From positions 1 through 64,000 of the forward strand of contig NZ_BMHK01000015.1 of assembly GCF_014640675.1 (NCBI RefSeq): DNA of 64,000 bases, given 5' to 3'. This DNA comes from Novosphingobium endophyticum. Lineage in GTDB: Bacteria > Pseudomonadota > Alphaproteobacteria > Sphingomonadales > Sphingomonadaceae. Positions 8,160-17,778 of this stretch are shown in pieces. The first letter of the stretch is position 1. Each line of letters opens with the position of its first letter. The translations under genes and the position numbers were made by a program. The notes beneath the pieces were generated by a model. The model saw only the letters and a program-made list of their open reading frames with translations, was not told the DNA's origin and did no database searches.

Positions 8160-10621
8160 AGGACTTCTCCTGCAGGCTGGGGATTTGAACGGGGATTTTT
8201 GCAAGGAAACGCGCGCACCAGGTCGGCCGCCCAGGCGGTGCCGGCCGCGGCGAGGAAGCGGGCGAGAAAGTCTTTGCTACCGTGCGCGGCAAGCTGGGCA
8301 CCGATGCGGGCCTGCGCGTCCGGATCCGAAGCGCCGCAAAGCGCGAGCGCAACCGGACCAAGGCCAAGTTCGAACAGCCGATTGCCGCGTGCCGATTGCA
8401 GGTAGTAGTGGCGCTTGGGAGCCGCCCGGCTGATCAGTTCGATCTGGCGCGCATTGAGCCCGAAACGCTCGTAGACGTCCCGGCTTTGCGGTTCGATCGC
8501 GCGGTCGTTGGGCAGCAGTATCCGCTGCGGACAGCTTTCGAGGATGGCCGGGGCAATCGCCGAGCCGGCGATATCGGCCAGGCTTTGCGTCGCGAAGATG
8601 ACCGCGACGTTCCTCTTGCGCAGCACTTTGAGCCATTCGCGGATCCGCGCAGCGAACAGGGGATGATCGAGGAATATCCAGGCTTCATCGAGGATGAGCA
8701 GCGTCGGGCGGCCGTCGAAGCGCTCCTCGAGACGGTGGAACAGATAAGTCAGCACCGGCGCCACTGCGCTCGCCTGCCCCATCAGCGTCTCAGTCTCGAA
8801 GCACTGCACATTCGTCAGACGAAGCGATTGCTCCGCAGCGTCGAGGAGCCGCCCGTAAGGCCCGTCGATCGTATAGGGAGACAGCGCCGTGCGCAGCGCA
8901 TTGGATTGCAGCAGCAGTGCGAGCCCCGTGATTGTCCGTTCCTCCGCCGGCGCCGAGGCGAGGCTGCCCAGGGCCGACCAGAGCTGATCCTTGATCTCGG
9001 GGGTGACCGTGACGTTTTCCTGCGCAAGCAAGGCGGCAAGCCATTCGGCCGCCCATGCCCGCTCGGCGGGTTCGTCGATCCCGCGCAAGGGCTGGAAGGC
9101 CAAGGCGTCGGCACCATCGCCGCCGAGACCCAACGCATGGTGCGCCCCGCCCATCGCGAGCACCGCCGCGCGCGCCGAAAGGCCCTTGTCGAAGATGTAG
9201 ATCTGGGCCTCCGCGTAGCGCCGGAACTGGAGGGCGATCAGGGCCAGCAGCACCGATTTGCCCGCCCCGGTCGGTCCCGCCACCAGCATGTGACCAACAT
9301 CACCGATGTGGGTCGCCAGGCGAAACGGTGTCGATCCGGATGTCTGCGCGTAAAGCAGCGGAGGACCGCCGAAATGCGCATTGCGCGCCGGGCCTGCCCA
9401 GACCGCCGGGAGCGGCATGAGATGCGCAAGGTTCAGCGTGTGAACGAGCGGTTGGCGGACATTGGCGTAGACATGGCCGGGAAGCGAGGAGAGCCAGGCC
9501 TCGACCGCATTGACGCGCTCGCGGATCGTCGTGAAGCCGAGACCGCCCAGGATCCGTTCGATCTTGCGAACCTTGCGTTCTGCTGCCTCGCGCTCGGCAT
9601 CCATGACGGTGATCGTGGTGGTGAGATAGCCGAAAGACACATGATCGCCGCCAAGCGCCTGGAGCGCGAGATCGGCATCGGCGACCTTGTTGTCTGCATC
9701 GCTGTCGAGAAGCTGCGCGGGGCTGTTGTACATCACCTCGCGCAGCAGCGCCGTCAGCGACTTGCGCTTGTTGAACCATTGCCGGCGCACCCTCGTGAGC
9801 GCCTTTGTCGCCTCGGCCTTGTCGAGCGCGATGAAGCGCGTGACCCAGCGGTAGCCGAAATCCTGGTGGTTGAGCGCATCGAGAAGCCCGGGCCGGCTGA
9901 CATTGGGAAAACCCAGGACACTGAGCGTGCGGATATGCTTGTCGCCGAGCCGTGGTTCCAGGCCGCCCAGCAGCGGCGTATCGACGAGGAGGCCGTCGAG
10001 GTACATCGGCGTTTCGGGGACGGCGACGTCATGGGGGCGCTGAGAAATCGTGCCATGAAGGTACGTGAGCGTTTCGGCGCTGGAAAGCGCGCGCACTTCC
10101 GGCATGAAGCCCTCGAAGAGGTCGAGCACGCGGTTCGTCTCGGCAACGAAACCGGCAAGCGCGCCGCGCCAGTCCCTTCCCTTTGTTTCGTCCGAGCGCT
10201 CGACCAGCGAGCGACCCGCCGCGTCCTGGCTGTCGGCCGGCGGCAGCCAGGTGAGCGTCAGAAAGTAGCGGCTTTCAAAGTGCGCGGCCTCTGAGAGAAA
10301 GGCCGCGCGCCGTTCCTGATCGACGAGCCAGCTCGCTGCGTCGGGAAACACGCTATCCGGATAGGCGGCCGCCTCGCGCCGCTCGGCTTCGAAGAACAGC
10401 GCCCAGCCCGATCCGAAGCGCCGCAACGCGTTATTGGCGCGCGCCGCGATTGAGACGAGTTCGGCCTCGGTCGCCGATTCCATATCGGGGCCGCGGAATT
10501 CGAGAACCCGCAGGAAACTGCCGTCCTTGTTGAGGATCACGCCCGGCGCGACCAGCGCCGCCCAGGGAAGGCGATCGGCAAGGCGCGCGGCGCGGCTGCG
10601 GTATTCGGCAAGGTTCAGCAT
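8156..10621 (-). CDS. trbE: Conjugal transfer ATPase TrbE (VirB4-like)
   Basis: TrbE is the large ATPase that powers pilus assembly and DNA transfer. The protein is 821 residues, normal for the family, with the CagE/TrbE/VirB N-terminal domain, Walker A GPTGAGKS at 449-456 and a Walker B region LLILDEAWIFL. The start chosen, MLNLAEYRSRAARLADRLPW, overlaps the end of trbD by seven bases; the longer reading to 10741 runs through trbD in another frame. The stop overlaps the trbJ start. Confidence 0.93.
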   Translation of the reverse strand: MLNLAEYRSRAARLADRLPWAALVAPGVILNKDGSFLRVLEFRGPDMESATEAELVSIAARANNALRRFGSGWALFFEAERREAAAYPDSVFPDAASWLVDQERRAAFLSEAAHFESRYFLTLTWLPPADSQDAAGRSLVERSDETKGRDWRGALAGFVAETNRVLDLFEGFMPEVRALSSAETLTYLHGTISQRPHDVAVPETPMYLDGLLVDTPLLGGLEPRLGDKHIRTLSVLGFPNVSRPGLLDALNHQDFGYRWVTRFIALDKAEATKALTRVRRQWFNKRKSLTALLREVMYNSPAQLLDSDADNKVADADLALQALGGDHVSFGYLTTTITVMDAEREAAERKVRKIERILGGLGFTTIRERVNAVEAWLSSLPGHVYANVRQPLVHTLNLAHLMPLPAVWAGPARNAHFGGPPLLYAQTSGSTPFRLATHIGDVGHMLVAGPTGAGKSVLLALIALQFRRYAEAQIYIFDKGLSARAAVLAMGGAHHALGLGGDGADALAFQPLRGIDEPAERAWAAEWLAALLAQENVTVTPEIKDQLWSALGSLASAPAEERTITGLALLLQSNALRTALSPYTIDGPYGRLLDAAEQSLRLTNVQCFETETLMGQASAVAPVLTYLFHRLEERFDGRPTLLILDEAWIFLDHPLFAARIREWLKVLRKRNVAVIFATQSLADIAGSAIAPAILESCPQRILLPNDRAIEPQSRDVYERFGLNARQIELISRAAPKRHYYLQSARGNRLFELGLGPVALALCGASDPDAQARIGAQLAAHGSKDFLARFLAAAGTAWAADLVRAFPCKNPRSNPQPAGEVL

Positions 10622-10887
10622 GCCAGATATCCCTTCTGGCGCAGATGGCGAAGCAGGACCGGCGCAAAGTCGGGATCGCGCCGGGCGGCAAGAACGGCAA
10701 GGCTGTGCCCGGCCGCCCAGATGATGAGGCCCGCCAGCCATTGCTGGAGACCGAGGCCGACGGCGGCAGCCAGCGTGCCATTGAAGATGGCGATACCGCG
10801 CGGCGCGCCCCCAAGGAGAATCGGCGCGCCCAGGCTCGCATGGACTGGCACTTCGAAGCCTTCGATATGCTGGTCGGCCCAGGTCAT
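10615..10887 (-). CDS. trbD: Conjugal transfer protein TrbD (VirB3-like)
   Basis: This 90-residue protein (MTWADQHIEGFEVPVHASLG...) has the VirB3/TrbD pattern: a short N-terminus with VHASLGAPILLGGAPR, then two hydrophobic segments near residues 33-70. It is an inner-membrane partner of TrbE. The ATG overlaps the trbC stop (ATGA). The frame is open to 11217, but that is a shadow of trbC. Confidence 0.9.
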   Translation of the reverse strand: MTWADQHIEGFEVPVHASLGAPILLGGAPRGIAIFNGTLAAAVGLGLQQWLAGLIIWAAGHSLAVLAARRDPDFAPVLLRHLRQKGYLAC

Positions 10888-11225
10888 GCGATCAGCGCTC
10901 CGCCGCCGAAGCTGAAGAAGGAGAGAAAGAAGCTCGAAGCGGCAAACGCGATCGACAGGCCGAAGACGATCTGGATCAGCCGCCGAAAACCGCCGGCCGT
11001 TTCGCCGACGGCCAGGGTCAGGCCGGTCACAATGATGATGATCACGGCAACGATCTTGGCCACCGGCCCCTGCACCGACTCCAGCACCTGCTGGAGCGGC
11101 TCTTCCCAGGGCATGCCCGAACCGGCGGCATGGGCCTGGCCAGTCACCGCGAGCGAGAGGACCAGCACGCAGCCTGCGCCGAGCGCTCTGCGGCCTGCGG
11201 AAAAAGCGGCGTGACACGTCTCCAT
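10884..11225 (-). CDS. trbC: Conjugal transfer pilin TrbC (VirB2-like)
   Basis: The 113-residue prepilin has a basic signal region (residues 1-33, ending GQAHA) and two long hydrophobic helices, VAKIVAVIIIIVTGLTLAVG and IVFGLSIAFAASSFFLSFFSF, the usual form of VirB2/TrbC pilins. TraF-type peptidases process such pilins in P-type systems, and a traF gene is present at 44.9 kb. It starts four bases after trbB. Confidence 0.9.
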   Translation of the reverse strand: METCHAAFSAGRRALGAGCVLVLSLAVTGQAHAAGSGMPWEEPLQQVLESVQGPVAKIVAVIIIIVTGLTLAVGETAGGFRRLIQIVFGLSIAFAASSFFLSFFSFGGGALIA

Positions 11226-11229
11226 GGGA

Positions 11230-12216
11230 TCAATCTCCTGTGCTTTGGGCGGAAGGAAGCAGATCGAGCAGCCGATAGTCGCTGCTGTCCGGATCGAGCC
11301 CGGCCACGCGCGCGATGGTCTCTATCCGGCGCTCCAGGCCGCGTCCGGAAATGAAGACGATCATGTCGATGGCATCGGCTATGAGCGGCCGGGGCACGCG
11401 CACCACCGCCTCCTGCACCAGGCTCTCGATCCGGTAGAGCGCGGATCTCGCGCTGTTGGCATGGACAGTGGCGATGCCGCCCGGATGCCCCGTGTTCCAG
11501 GCCTTGAGCATGTCGAGGGCCTCGGGCCCGCGCACTTCGCCCACGATGATGCGGTCGGGCCGAAGACGCAGCGTCGAGCGCACGAGATCGGCGATGGTGA
11601 CGGCCCCGAACCGGGTGCGCAGCGCCACGGTGTCCGGTGCGGGGCTTTGCAGCTCGCGGGTATCCTCGATGAGGATCACCCGCTCGTCGAGCTCGGCCAT
11701 TTCCGCCAGAAGCGCATTGGCAAGCGTCGTCTTGCCCGAACTCGTGCCGCCGGCCACCAGAATGTTCTTCCGGTCGCGCACGGCCCGCCCGAGCAGCCGC
11801 GCGGCTTCGGTCGGCACGATGCCGGCCGATGCATAGTCGGCCAGGGTATAGATGCGCGCGGCCGGCTTGCGGATCGCAAAGCACGGCGCCGGCGAGACCG
11901 GCGGCAACAGGCCTTCGAACCGCTCGCCCGCGCCGTGGCCATGAGCAGGCAGTTCTGCGGAAACAATCGGCCGCTCGGCGTGGACTTCGCCGCGCCCATG
12001 CGAGGCAACCAGGCGGATGATCCGCTCGACTTGCGCAGCGCCGAGCCGAAGGCCGGTGTCCACCCTGCCCTGCCCGAGGATGTCGAGACGCAGTGCGCCG
12101 TCGGGATTGACCATGATTTCGATGACGCCGGGATCGCCAAGCGCCGCCGCGATCGCCGGTCCCATCGCGGTGCGCAGCATGGCGCGCGAGCGGGCCGCAG
12201 AGAGAGCGGCGCTCAT
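11230..12216 (-). CDS. trbB: Conjugal transfer ATPase TrbB (VirB11-like)
   Basis: TrbB is a hexameric ATPase on the cytoplasmic side of the transfer channel. The 328-residue protein has Walker A GGTSSGKT at 156-163, the Asp box region VILIEDTRELQ, Walker B LRPDRIIVGEVRG and the His box GGIATVHANSA. Its ATG overlaps the stop of the ribbon-helix-helix gene. The N-terminal domain is complete and length is normal. Confidence 0.93.
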   Translation of the reverse strand: MSAALSAARSRAMLRTAMGPAIAAALGDPGVIEIMVNPDGALRLDILGQGRVDTGLRLGAAQVERIIRLVASHGRGEVHAERPIVSAELPAHGHGAGERFEGLLPPVSPAPCFAIRKPAARIYTLADYASAGIVPTEAARLLGRAVRDRKNILVAGGTSSGKTTLANALLAEMAELDERVILIEDTRELQSPAPDTVALRTRFGAVTIADLVRSTLRLRPDRIIVGEVRGPEALDMLKAWNTGHPGGIATVHANSARSALYRIESLVQEAVVRVPRPLIADAIDMIVFISGRGLERRIETIARVAGLDPDSSDYRLLDLLPSAQSTGD

Positions 12217-12611
12217 TGGTCGCGCCCCTGTTCGAGCGTGCGCTGACCGGCTGCGATCTTGCGCGCGACCTGCGAAAGGAAAGCCTCGAACCGCTTCGCG
12301 CCGGCTGCGCGTCCCGCTTGGTCGCCTGCTGCCAATGGGGGATTGATCGTCAGCTCATAGCGGATGAAGAGGGCAAGCGTTTCAAGTTCGATGTGGCTGT
12401 CCCGCACGAGCCGGTCGAGCAGGCCGGCAATGCGGTCGAGCCGCTGACCGAACCGGTCATCGAGAGCCGAGCGGCCCTTGCGGTCGAGCCAGGCCGTTAC
12501 GGCCTCCGCCAGGATGGCAGATTTAGTCACGCCGGGCTTCTTGGCCAGGACTTCCAGCCTCTTGCTCACGTCGCCGGGCAGGAACAGCTGATGGCGGATC
12601 TTGCCTGCCAT
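12213..12611 (-). CDS. Ribbon-helix-helix (CopG-type) transfer regulator
   Basis: The 132-residue protein begins MAGKIRHQLFLPGDVSKRLEVLAKKPG and contains KSAILAEAVTAWLD, the classic ribbon-helix-helix pattern of CopG-type DNA binders. Genes of this kind sit between traG and trbB in this family of elements and probably control or assist transfer. A GTG six bases upstream (12617) overlaps the traG stop and is an alternative start. The C-terminal half is helical and may oligomerise. Confidence 0.8.
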   Translation of the reverse strand: MAGKIRHQLFLPGDVSKRLEVLAKKPGVTKSAILAEAVTAWLDRKGRSALDDRFGQRLDRIAGLLDRLVRDSHIELETLALFIRYELTINPPLAAGDQAGRAAGAKRFEAFLSQVARKIAAGQRTLEQGRDQ

Positions 12612-12613
12612 CG

Positions 12614-14656
12614 TCACAGCCCCAGCTCGACTTCGTCAGGATGACGTTCGGCCGCCGCGATTCCGTAGGCAGTCCGGACCACGGCGTGCTGGCGGCTCTG
12701 GTCCATGGCCTTCTGCTCGGCCGCAATGTCGTCGTCCTCGGCGCCCATGCCGAGCGGATCCGTGGTCACCTCGGCTTCGGCGGGCGGTGTTTCGATCTCA
12801 TGGCCGGGCTCACGCGCCTGTTCGGGGCCGCCGGTTTCGGCGCTCTCGGGCTCGCCTTCCTGCGCCTGCAGCCGTTCGTCGGCATGAGCGACCTGCTTGG
12901 CCCAATCGTCGGGCCGTGCCGGCGGCAGGTCGCGGCAGCCTTCAGGATCGAGGCCGGGCGGCGGGAGCACGCGGCCGGAAAAGGCCTCATCCTCGAAGTA
13001 GCGCAGTTTCTTCGCGCGAATGGGAGCCATGCCCGAGACCAGCACCAGTTCCTCGCTGGCGGGAAGCTGCATGACTTCACCGGGCGTCAGGAGCGCGCGC
13101 GCCGTCTCCTGCCGGCTGACCATGACATGCGAGAGCCACGGCGCGAGGCGGTGCCCGGCATAGTTGCGCATCGCGCGCTGCTCGGTCGCTGTACCCAGGG
13201 CATCGGAAACGCGCCTGGCGGTGCGCTCGTCGTTCGTGGCGAAGGCGACGCGCACATGGCAGTTGTCGAGAATCGAATTGTGCTCGCCGTAAGCCTTTTC
13301 GATCTGGTTCAGGCTCTGCGCGATGAGGAACGCACGCACGCCATAACCTGCAAGGAAGGCAAGACTGGTTTCAAAGAAGTCCAGCCGGCCCAGCGCAGGG
13401 AACTCGTCGAGCATCAGCAGCAGCCTGTGACGCGAACTGGCCATCTCTTGCACACCGTGCTCTGCATGGAGCTGCTCGGTCAGGCGCCGGCCGATCTGGT
13501 TGAGGATGAGGCGCACCAGCGGCTTGGTGCGGCTGATGTCCGAGGGTGGCACCACCAGGTACAGCGATACCGGGTGCTTGCCTTCGATCAGGTCCGCTAT
13601 GCGCCAGTCGGAGGCGGCCGTCACCGCCGCGATCATGGGGTCGCGGTAGAGGCCAAGGAACGACATGGCCGTCGACAGAACACCCGAGCGTTCGTTTTCC
13701 GACTTGTTCAGCACCTCACGCGCGGCCGAGGCAACGACCGGATGCACCCGAGGAGCCTTGTCGGTCCCGAGATGATTGGTGACCATCATCGCGCGCAGGG
13801 TGGCCGCGAACGGGCGCTGCGGATCGGAGAGGAAAGATGCAACGCGCCCCAGGGTCTTTTCTTCCTCGGCATAGAGCACATGGAGAATCGCGCCGACGAG
13901 CAGCGAGTGGCTGGTCTTTTCCCAATGGCCGCGCCTCTCGATCGCGCCTTCGGGATCGACGAGAATATCCGCGATGTTCTGGACGTCGCGCACCTCGCAT
14001 GCGCCGCGCCGGACCTCGAGCAGCGGGTTGTAGCGCGCAGAGGCGGCGTCGGTCGGATTGAAGAGGAGGCAATGCGAAAAGCGCGCGCGCCAGCCGGCCG
14101 TCAGCTGCCAGTTTTCTCCCTTGATGTCGTGGACGACCGTGGATCCGGACCAGCCGAGAAGGGTCGGGATGACCAGGCCCACGCCCTTGCCCGAGCGCGT
14201 CGGCGCAAAGGCCATGACATGTTCCGGACCGTCGTGGCGCAGATAGGCCGCGCCCATTCGCCCGAGGAAAACACCGCGTTCGGCAAACAGGCGGGCTTTT
14301 CGGATTTCCTGGATTTGTGCCCAGCGTGCCGAACCGTACGTGGTGACATGCCGCCGCTGACGCGCCCGCCAGAGCGAGCCGAAAATGGCCGCTCCGCAGC
14401 CGGCCAACCCGCTGGCGGCTGCGATCGCGCCGGCCTTGTCAAAGACGCTCGGCGCATAGGCATCGTAGTGAAACCACCAGCCGAACAGGGCCCATGGGGC
14501 ATAGACCGGGACATTGAAGAGCCTGAACCACGCTGCTCCAAGTTCGGGCTGATAGGCCAGCGATGCTGCGGCCCACTGCGTCGCGAACCACACGCCGGAA
14601 ACAGTGATGGCCATCACCACCAGCATCTGGCCGATCAGGAGTTTGGTAGGCGTCAT
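12614..14656 (-). CDS. traG: Conjugal transfer coupling protein TraG (VirD4-like)
   Basis: TraG couples the relaxase-DNA complex to the secretion channel. The 680-residue protein has two N-terminal membrane segments, VMAITVSGVWFATQWAAASL and a second near residues 75-95, Walker A PTRSGKGVG, the following DIKGENWQLTAGWR, and Walker B LLLMLDEFPALGRLDFFE. The acidic C-terminal tail from about residue 590 is common in this group. It is the first gene of the visible operon. In relatives the relaxase gene lies next to it; here 26 kb of cargo intervene. Confidence 0.93.
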   Translation of the reverse strand: MTPTKLLIGQMLVVMAITVSGVWFATQWAAASLAYQPELGAAWFRLFNVPVYAPWALFGWWFHYDAYAPSVFDKAGAIAAASGLAGCGAAIFGSLWRARQRRHVTTYGSARWAQIQEIRKARLFAERGVFLGRMGAAYLRHDGPEHVMAFAPTRSGKGVGLVIPTLLGWSGSTVVHDIKGENWQLTAGWRARFSHCLLFNPTDAASARYNPLLEVRRGACEVRDVQNIADILVDPEGAIERRGHWEKTSHSLLVGAILHVLYAEEEKTLGRVASFLSDPQRPFAATLRAMMVTNHLGTDKAPRVHPVVASAAREVLNKSENERSGVLSTAMSFLGLYRDPMIAAVTAASDWRIADLIEGKHPVSLYLVVPPSDISRTKPLVRLILNQIGRRLTEQLHAEHGVQEMASSRHRLLLMLDEFPALGRLDFFETSLAFLAGYGVRAFLIAQSLNQIEKAYGEHNSILDNCHVRVAFATNDERTARRVSDALGTATEQRAMRNYAGHRLAPWLSHVMVSRQETARALLTPGEVMQLPASEELVLVSGMAPIRAKKLRYFEDEAFSGRVLPPPGLDPEGCRDLPPARPDDWAKQVAHADERLQAQEGEPESAETGGPEQAREPGHEIETPPAEAEVTTDPLGMGAEDDDIAAEQKAMDQSRQHAVVRTAYGIAAAERHPDEVELGL

Positions 14657-15008
14657 GCGGGGCCTCCGCCCGCATCGGGAATCGATTCCGCGGGCTCGGT
14701 GCCGAGATTCGCAAATTCAGGGCCGGAAGAGCAGATACCCGCTGGTGCCGCAGGCTCCCTCTTCAGGGAATCTCAGCTCGTCATGACGGCGCACCGGCAT
14801 GCTGCCAGGAATTTCGCACGGTCGCGACAGTGGGCGAATCGAGACCCATCCGGGCCAACCAAGGCGGCGCACCTGGGCTGAACGCTATCGCCGTTCAGCA
14901 GATCGGGCGCAGCATCTGCGGATTTCAGGTGACCGCTTATGCGGCCGATATTTCATGTCGAGCCCGGCACGACCTTGACGGAAAGGTCGTGCCGGGAAGT
15001 TGGGTCTA
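14657..15008. other. Gene-poor junction between traG and the cargo region
   Basis: No convincing reading frame is present. This stretch should hold the promoter of the traG-trb operon on the minus strand and marks where the cargo joins the backbone. The only strong structure is the hairpin at 14963-14996. Confidence 0.6.
14963..14996 (-). terminator. Perfect 14-bp hairpin after the OsmC gene
   Basis: CCCGGCACGACCTT pairs exactly with AAGGTCGTGCCGGG around a 6-base loop, 12 bases beyond the OsmC stop. There is no T-run, so it is terminator-like by position and stability only. It would also shield traG from cargo transcription. Confidence 0.6.
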
Positions 15009-15581
15009 TTACTCGACAGTCAAACTCGATTTCAGTGCGATAGGGTTGGCGATGTTGTAGTAGTTGGGCGACGTTGCCATGACGGCTGCGTGGATTTCCT
15101 CGAACTGCTCGGGAGTTCCGTCACCCTTGATGCGAACCGTGTAGGCGAGGGTTTCGTATCCGCGCGCCACGGCATCGTCGAGGCCGAGGAAGCCGCGCAG
15201 GTCGATGTCGCCAGCCGTCTCGATCTCGAGGCTTTCGAGCGTGATACCCCGCAAGGCGCATTGCGCTACATAGCCCACCGTCATGCATGCATTGAGCGCG
15301 GCGATCAGGTGCTCCTGCGGATTGGGGTAGCGGTTCGAGCCGCCGAGTTCGCAAGGCTCGTCGATGTCGATCGTGAACGGACGCTCCACGTGCTCGCCTG
15401 CCATGTCGAAACCGTCCACCCGGCTGCGGCTGTGCGTCTGTCCCTGCCATTGGGTCGAAACGCGCCAGCGGGTCGCTCCATTGGCGGGATCGGCGGCAAC
15501 GCCCGACACCAGTTGCTTGAGGTCGTCGACATTGATGCCGTTGACGATTTCGGGACGGGTCGTTTCGGTCATGGTATTCAT
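15009..15581 (-). CDS. OsmC family protein
   Basis: The 190-residue protein carries the OsmC/Ohr core: GGSNRYPNPQEHLIAALNACMTVG with the single conserved Cys of the LNACM motif, then a C-terminal YTVRIKGDGTPEQF strand-helix unit. Ohr/OsmC enzymes reduce organic peroxides with two cysteines, but many OsmC-like proteins have other roles; I see no obvious second catalytic Cys at the usual place (the other, in QCALRG, is eight residues later), so peroxidase activity is uncertain. The ATG at 15581 has AGAAGGAG upstream. It forms a pair with the diiron protein gene 38 bases upstream. Confidence 0.8.
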   Translation of the reverse strand: MNTMTETTRPEIVNGINVDDLKQLVSGVAADPANGATRWRVSTQWQGQTHSRSRVDGFDMAGEHVERPFTIDIDEPCELGGSNRYPNPQEHLIAALNACMTVGYVAQCALRGITLESLEIETAGDIDLRGFLGLDDAVARGYETLAYTVRIKGDGTPEQFEEIHAAVMATSPNYYNIANPIALKSSLTVE

Positions 15582-15619
15582 GTTTCTTCTCCTTCTCCTG
15601 CAAATTGACACGGGCAGTT

Positions 15620-16552
15620 TCACTTCAGACCGGCGAGGGCCTGCCCGATGCGGTTCATCTGCTCTTCGGTGACCATTTCGCTCAGCACCTTGCCGAAGTG
15701 CGGGTGGTGAGCGCCGGAATGGATGTACTGCCAGCGGTAGGCCTTGAGGAACGCGGCCTCGATTGCTTGCCTTTCGGCGGCATTGACCGGACGGCCGCAC
15801 GTCTCGGCGAAGTAGGCCGCATCGGCCGCCGCCTGCACCTGCAGAATGCCGTCGACCGCCGCGACGAGCGCGATGAAGTCGTCGACGCCCTGGTCCCGCT
15901 CCGCCTCGCTGACGCTGGCGTCGTGCCGCTTCAGCTCCAACTCGTCGAGGATCGCGTGCTGGCTCTCTTCCTTCCAGTGATAGAGGAAGACGTCCTTCCA
16001 GAGCGGCGAGAGATGCCTGTCGGAATCGATGCTCTGCCGGTAGTGAGCCTGGGTGAACAGTTCGATGTCGAGCGTGAGCATCAGGACGGCCCAGGTGCTC
16101 TTGCTGAGAACCGCGCCGGCAACGCCGTCCGGATCGATGTCGAAACGGTAGCCTGCGGGCATCACTGTGCCGATCATCCCGTCGATGCGGCGGAACAGGG
16201 CCTGGTGCTTGAGTTCCTCGTCACTGAAGCGCACCAGCGCTTCGAGAGCGACCTGGTCGCCGAACCAGTAATCCCGGCTCAGTTCGAGGATCTTGGCGTT
16301 GATGTAGCGTTCGACGAGCCCGAAGATGTTGGCGTAGGTCCAGCCTTGAATCTGGCTGACGAAACGCTTCTCTTCTTCGGACAGGCCCGGAAATTCATCG
16401 ACGAGCGAGAGGCCGTCGGGAAGGAACTTCTCGCTTCGGTCGAAGCTGCGGCCGCGAATGACATCGTCTTCGATGTCCCAGCGGACTCTTTTCGAAGCGC
16501 TGATGCACCGTTCATAGCGGTTGGCTTCCTTGATTTCGCACATCGCGTTCAT
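15620..16552 (-). CDS. Ferritin-like diiron protein, possible oxygenase
   Basis: This 310-residue helical protein shows paired metal-ligand patterns typical of ferritin-like diiron enzymes: SDEELKHQALF and YHWKEESQHAILDELE, each with Glu...Glu-x-x-His spacing. It resembles AurF-type N-oxygenases and related diiron oxygenases; substrate unknown. The gene heads a two-gene unit with the OsmC gene and lies divergent, across 248 bases, from two AraC-type regulator genes that probably control it. Confidence 0.6.
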   Translation of the reverse strand: MNAMCEIKEANRYERCISASKRVRWDIEDDVIRGRSFDRSEKFLPDGLSLVDEFPGLSEEEKRFVSQIQGWTYANIFGLVERYINAKILELSRDYWFGDQVALEALVRFSDEELKHQALFRRIDGMIGTVMPAGYRFDIDPDGVAGAVLSKSTWAVLMLTLDIELFTQAHYRQSIDSDRHLSPLWKDVFLYHWKEESQHAILDELELKRHDASVSEAERDQGVDDFIALVAAVDGILQVQAAADAAYFAETCGRPVNAAERQAIEAAFLKAYRWQYIHSGAHHPHFGKVLSEMVTEEQMNRIGQALAGLK

Positions 16553-16800
16553 TGTCTTTCTCCTTTGGGGACTGGCGGCGCATCAATGCCGCCCTGGCCC
16601 CAATTCTAGGTTGCTCGTCCGGTCTGATCAGGGCCGTTTGCGACAGAACCGATCCATTCGTGCCAGAATTGATCTGGGGTCGGGGCACAGCTCACTGCAC
16701 CGGGCTGATGCTTTGTTTTGGTCTCGCGGCGCGGTTCGATCTATGATCACCCTGCCGGCAGGTCTGACTGAAACACCTGATCGCGAGGGAGAGGCGGGCG

Positions 16801-17778
16801 ATGGACGCGCTTTCGGACGTATTGCGCATCGCAAGACTGAAGGGAGGCGTATTCCTCCATGCCGAATTCACCGAGCCGTGGTGCATCGCGGCCCAGATGG
16901 TGCCGGAGCTGTGCGCACCCTTCATGGGACCGGTCGAGCACCTCATCCCCTATCACTACGTCGTCGAAGGCGAACTCCTGGTGCGGATCGCGGACGGTGA
17001 CGTCGAACCCGTGCGGCTAGGGGCCGGCGAAGTCGTGCTCGTTCCGCACAACGACGTGCATCTCATGGGGAGCGCGATCCGCGGCACGCCTGTTCCTGCA
17101 GGGGACATCATCTGCCCTCCCCAGGGTTGCGGCCTGTTCTCGGTGCGACATGGCGGGGGCGGGAAGGCAGCCCGCGTCGTATGCGGTTTCCTCGGCTGCG
17201 ACGGAGCCAGGAACAACCCTGTCCTCTCCACCCTGCCGCCGTTGCTCGTCCTCAATGTCGATGAAGGCGGCGGAGCGGAGTGGATCCGCTCAACCTTCCA
17301 GTTCGCGGCCGATGAGGTGGCAAGCGGGCGTCCGGGATCGGAGGCAGTGCTGTCGAAGCTGTCCGAACTGCTCTTCGTCGAGGCGATCCGGCGCTATTCG
17401 CTGGCGATGCCCGAAGGACAGACGGGCTGGCTCGCGGGCCTGCGCGATCCGTACGTGTCACGCGCAGTTGCGCTTTTTCATGGCGATCTCGCGCGTCCGT
17501 GGACGATCGATGATCTGGCACGTGAGGTGGGATTGTCCCGCTCGGCACTCGCGGAGCGTTTCGTCAGACTGCTGGGCGTGCCGCCAATCCAGTACCTTGC
17601 CAACTGGCGCATGCAGGTCGCCTCGCAGGAACTGCGCAATACGGCAGCTTCGCTGGCGCAGATCGCCAACGTCGTAGGCTACGATTCCGAGGCGGCCTTT
17701 TCGCGGGCGTTCAAGCGGGCGTTCGGCAGCGCACCGGCAAGCTGGCGCAAGAGCGCCGTGTCTGCGCAAGCAGCATGA
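16801..17778 (+). CDS. AraC family regulator with cupin-type sensor domain
   Basis: The 325-residue protein has an N-terminal cupin-like ligand domain (YHYVVEGELLVRIADGDVEPVRLGAGEVVLVPHNDVH) and two C-terminal helix-turn-helix units (WTIDDLAREVGLSRSALAERF and LAQIANVVGYDSEAAFSRAFKRAFG). It is divergent from the diiron/OsmC pair and its stop overlaps the start of a second AraC-type regulator (ATGA), so the two are co-produced. Confidence 0.85.
   Translation: MDALSDVLRIARLKGGVFLHAEFTEPWCIAAQMVPELCAPFMGPVEHLIPYHYVVEGELLVRIADGDVEPVRLGAGEVVLVPHNDVHLMGSAIRGTPVPAGDIICPPQGCGLFSVRHGGGGKAARVVCGFLGCDGARNNPVLSTLPPLLVLNVDEGGGAEWIRSTFQFAADEVASGRPGSEAVLSKLSELLFVEAIRRYSLAMPEGQTGWLAGLRDPYVSRAVALFHGDLARPWTIDDLAREVGLSRSALAERFVRLLGVPPIQYLANWRMQVASQELRNTAASLAQIANVVGYDSEAAFSRAFKRAFGSAPASWRKSAVSAQAA

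Noticed and set aside
8282-10294. Plus-strand frame of 670 codons opposite trbE
   Set aside because: It is the antisense of the TrbE ATPase and shows no domain.
12641-14881. Plus-strand frame of about 740 codons opposite traG
   Set aside because: traG on the other strand has all motifs of the family; the opposite frame stays open only because of GC content.
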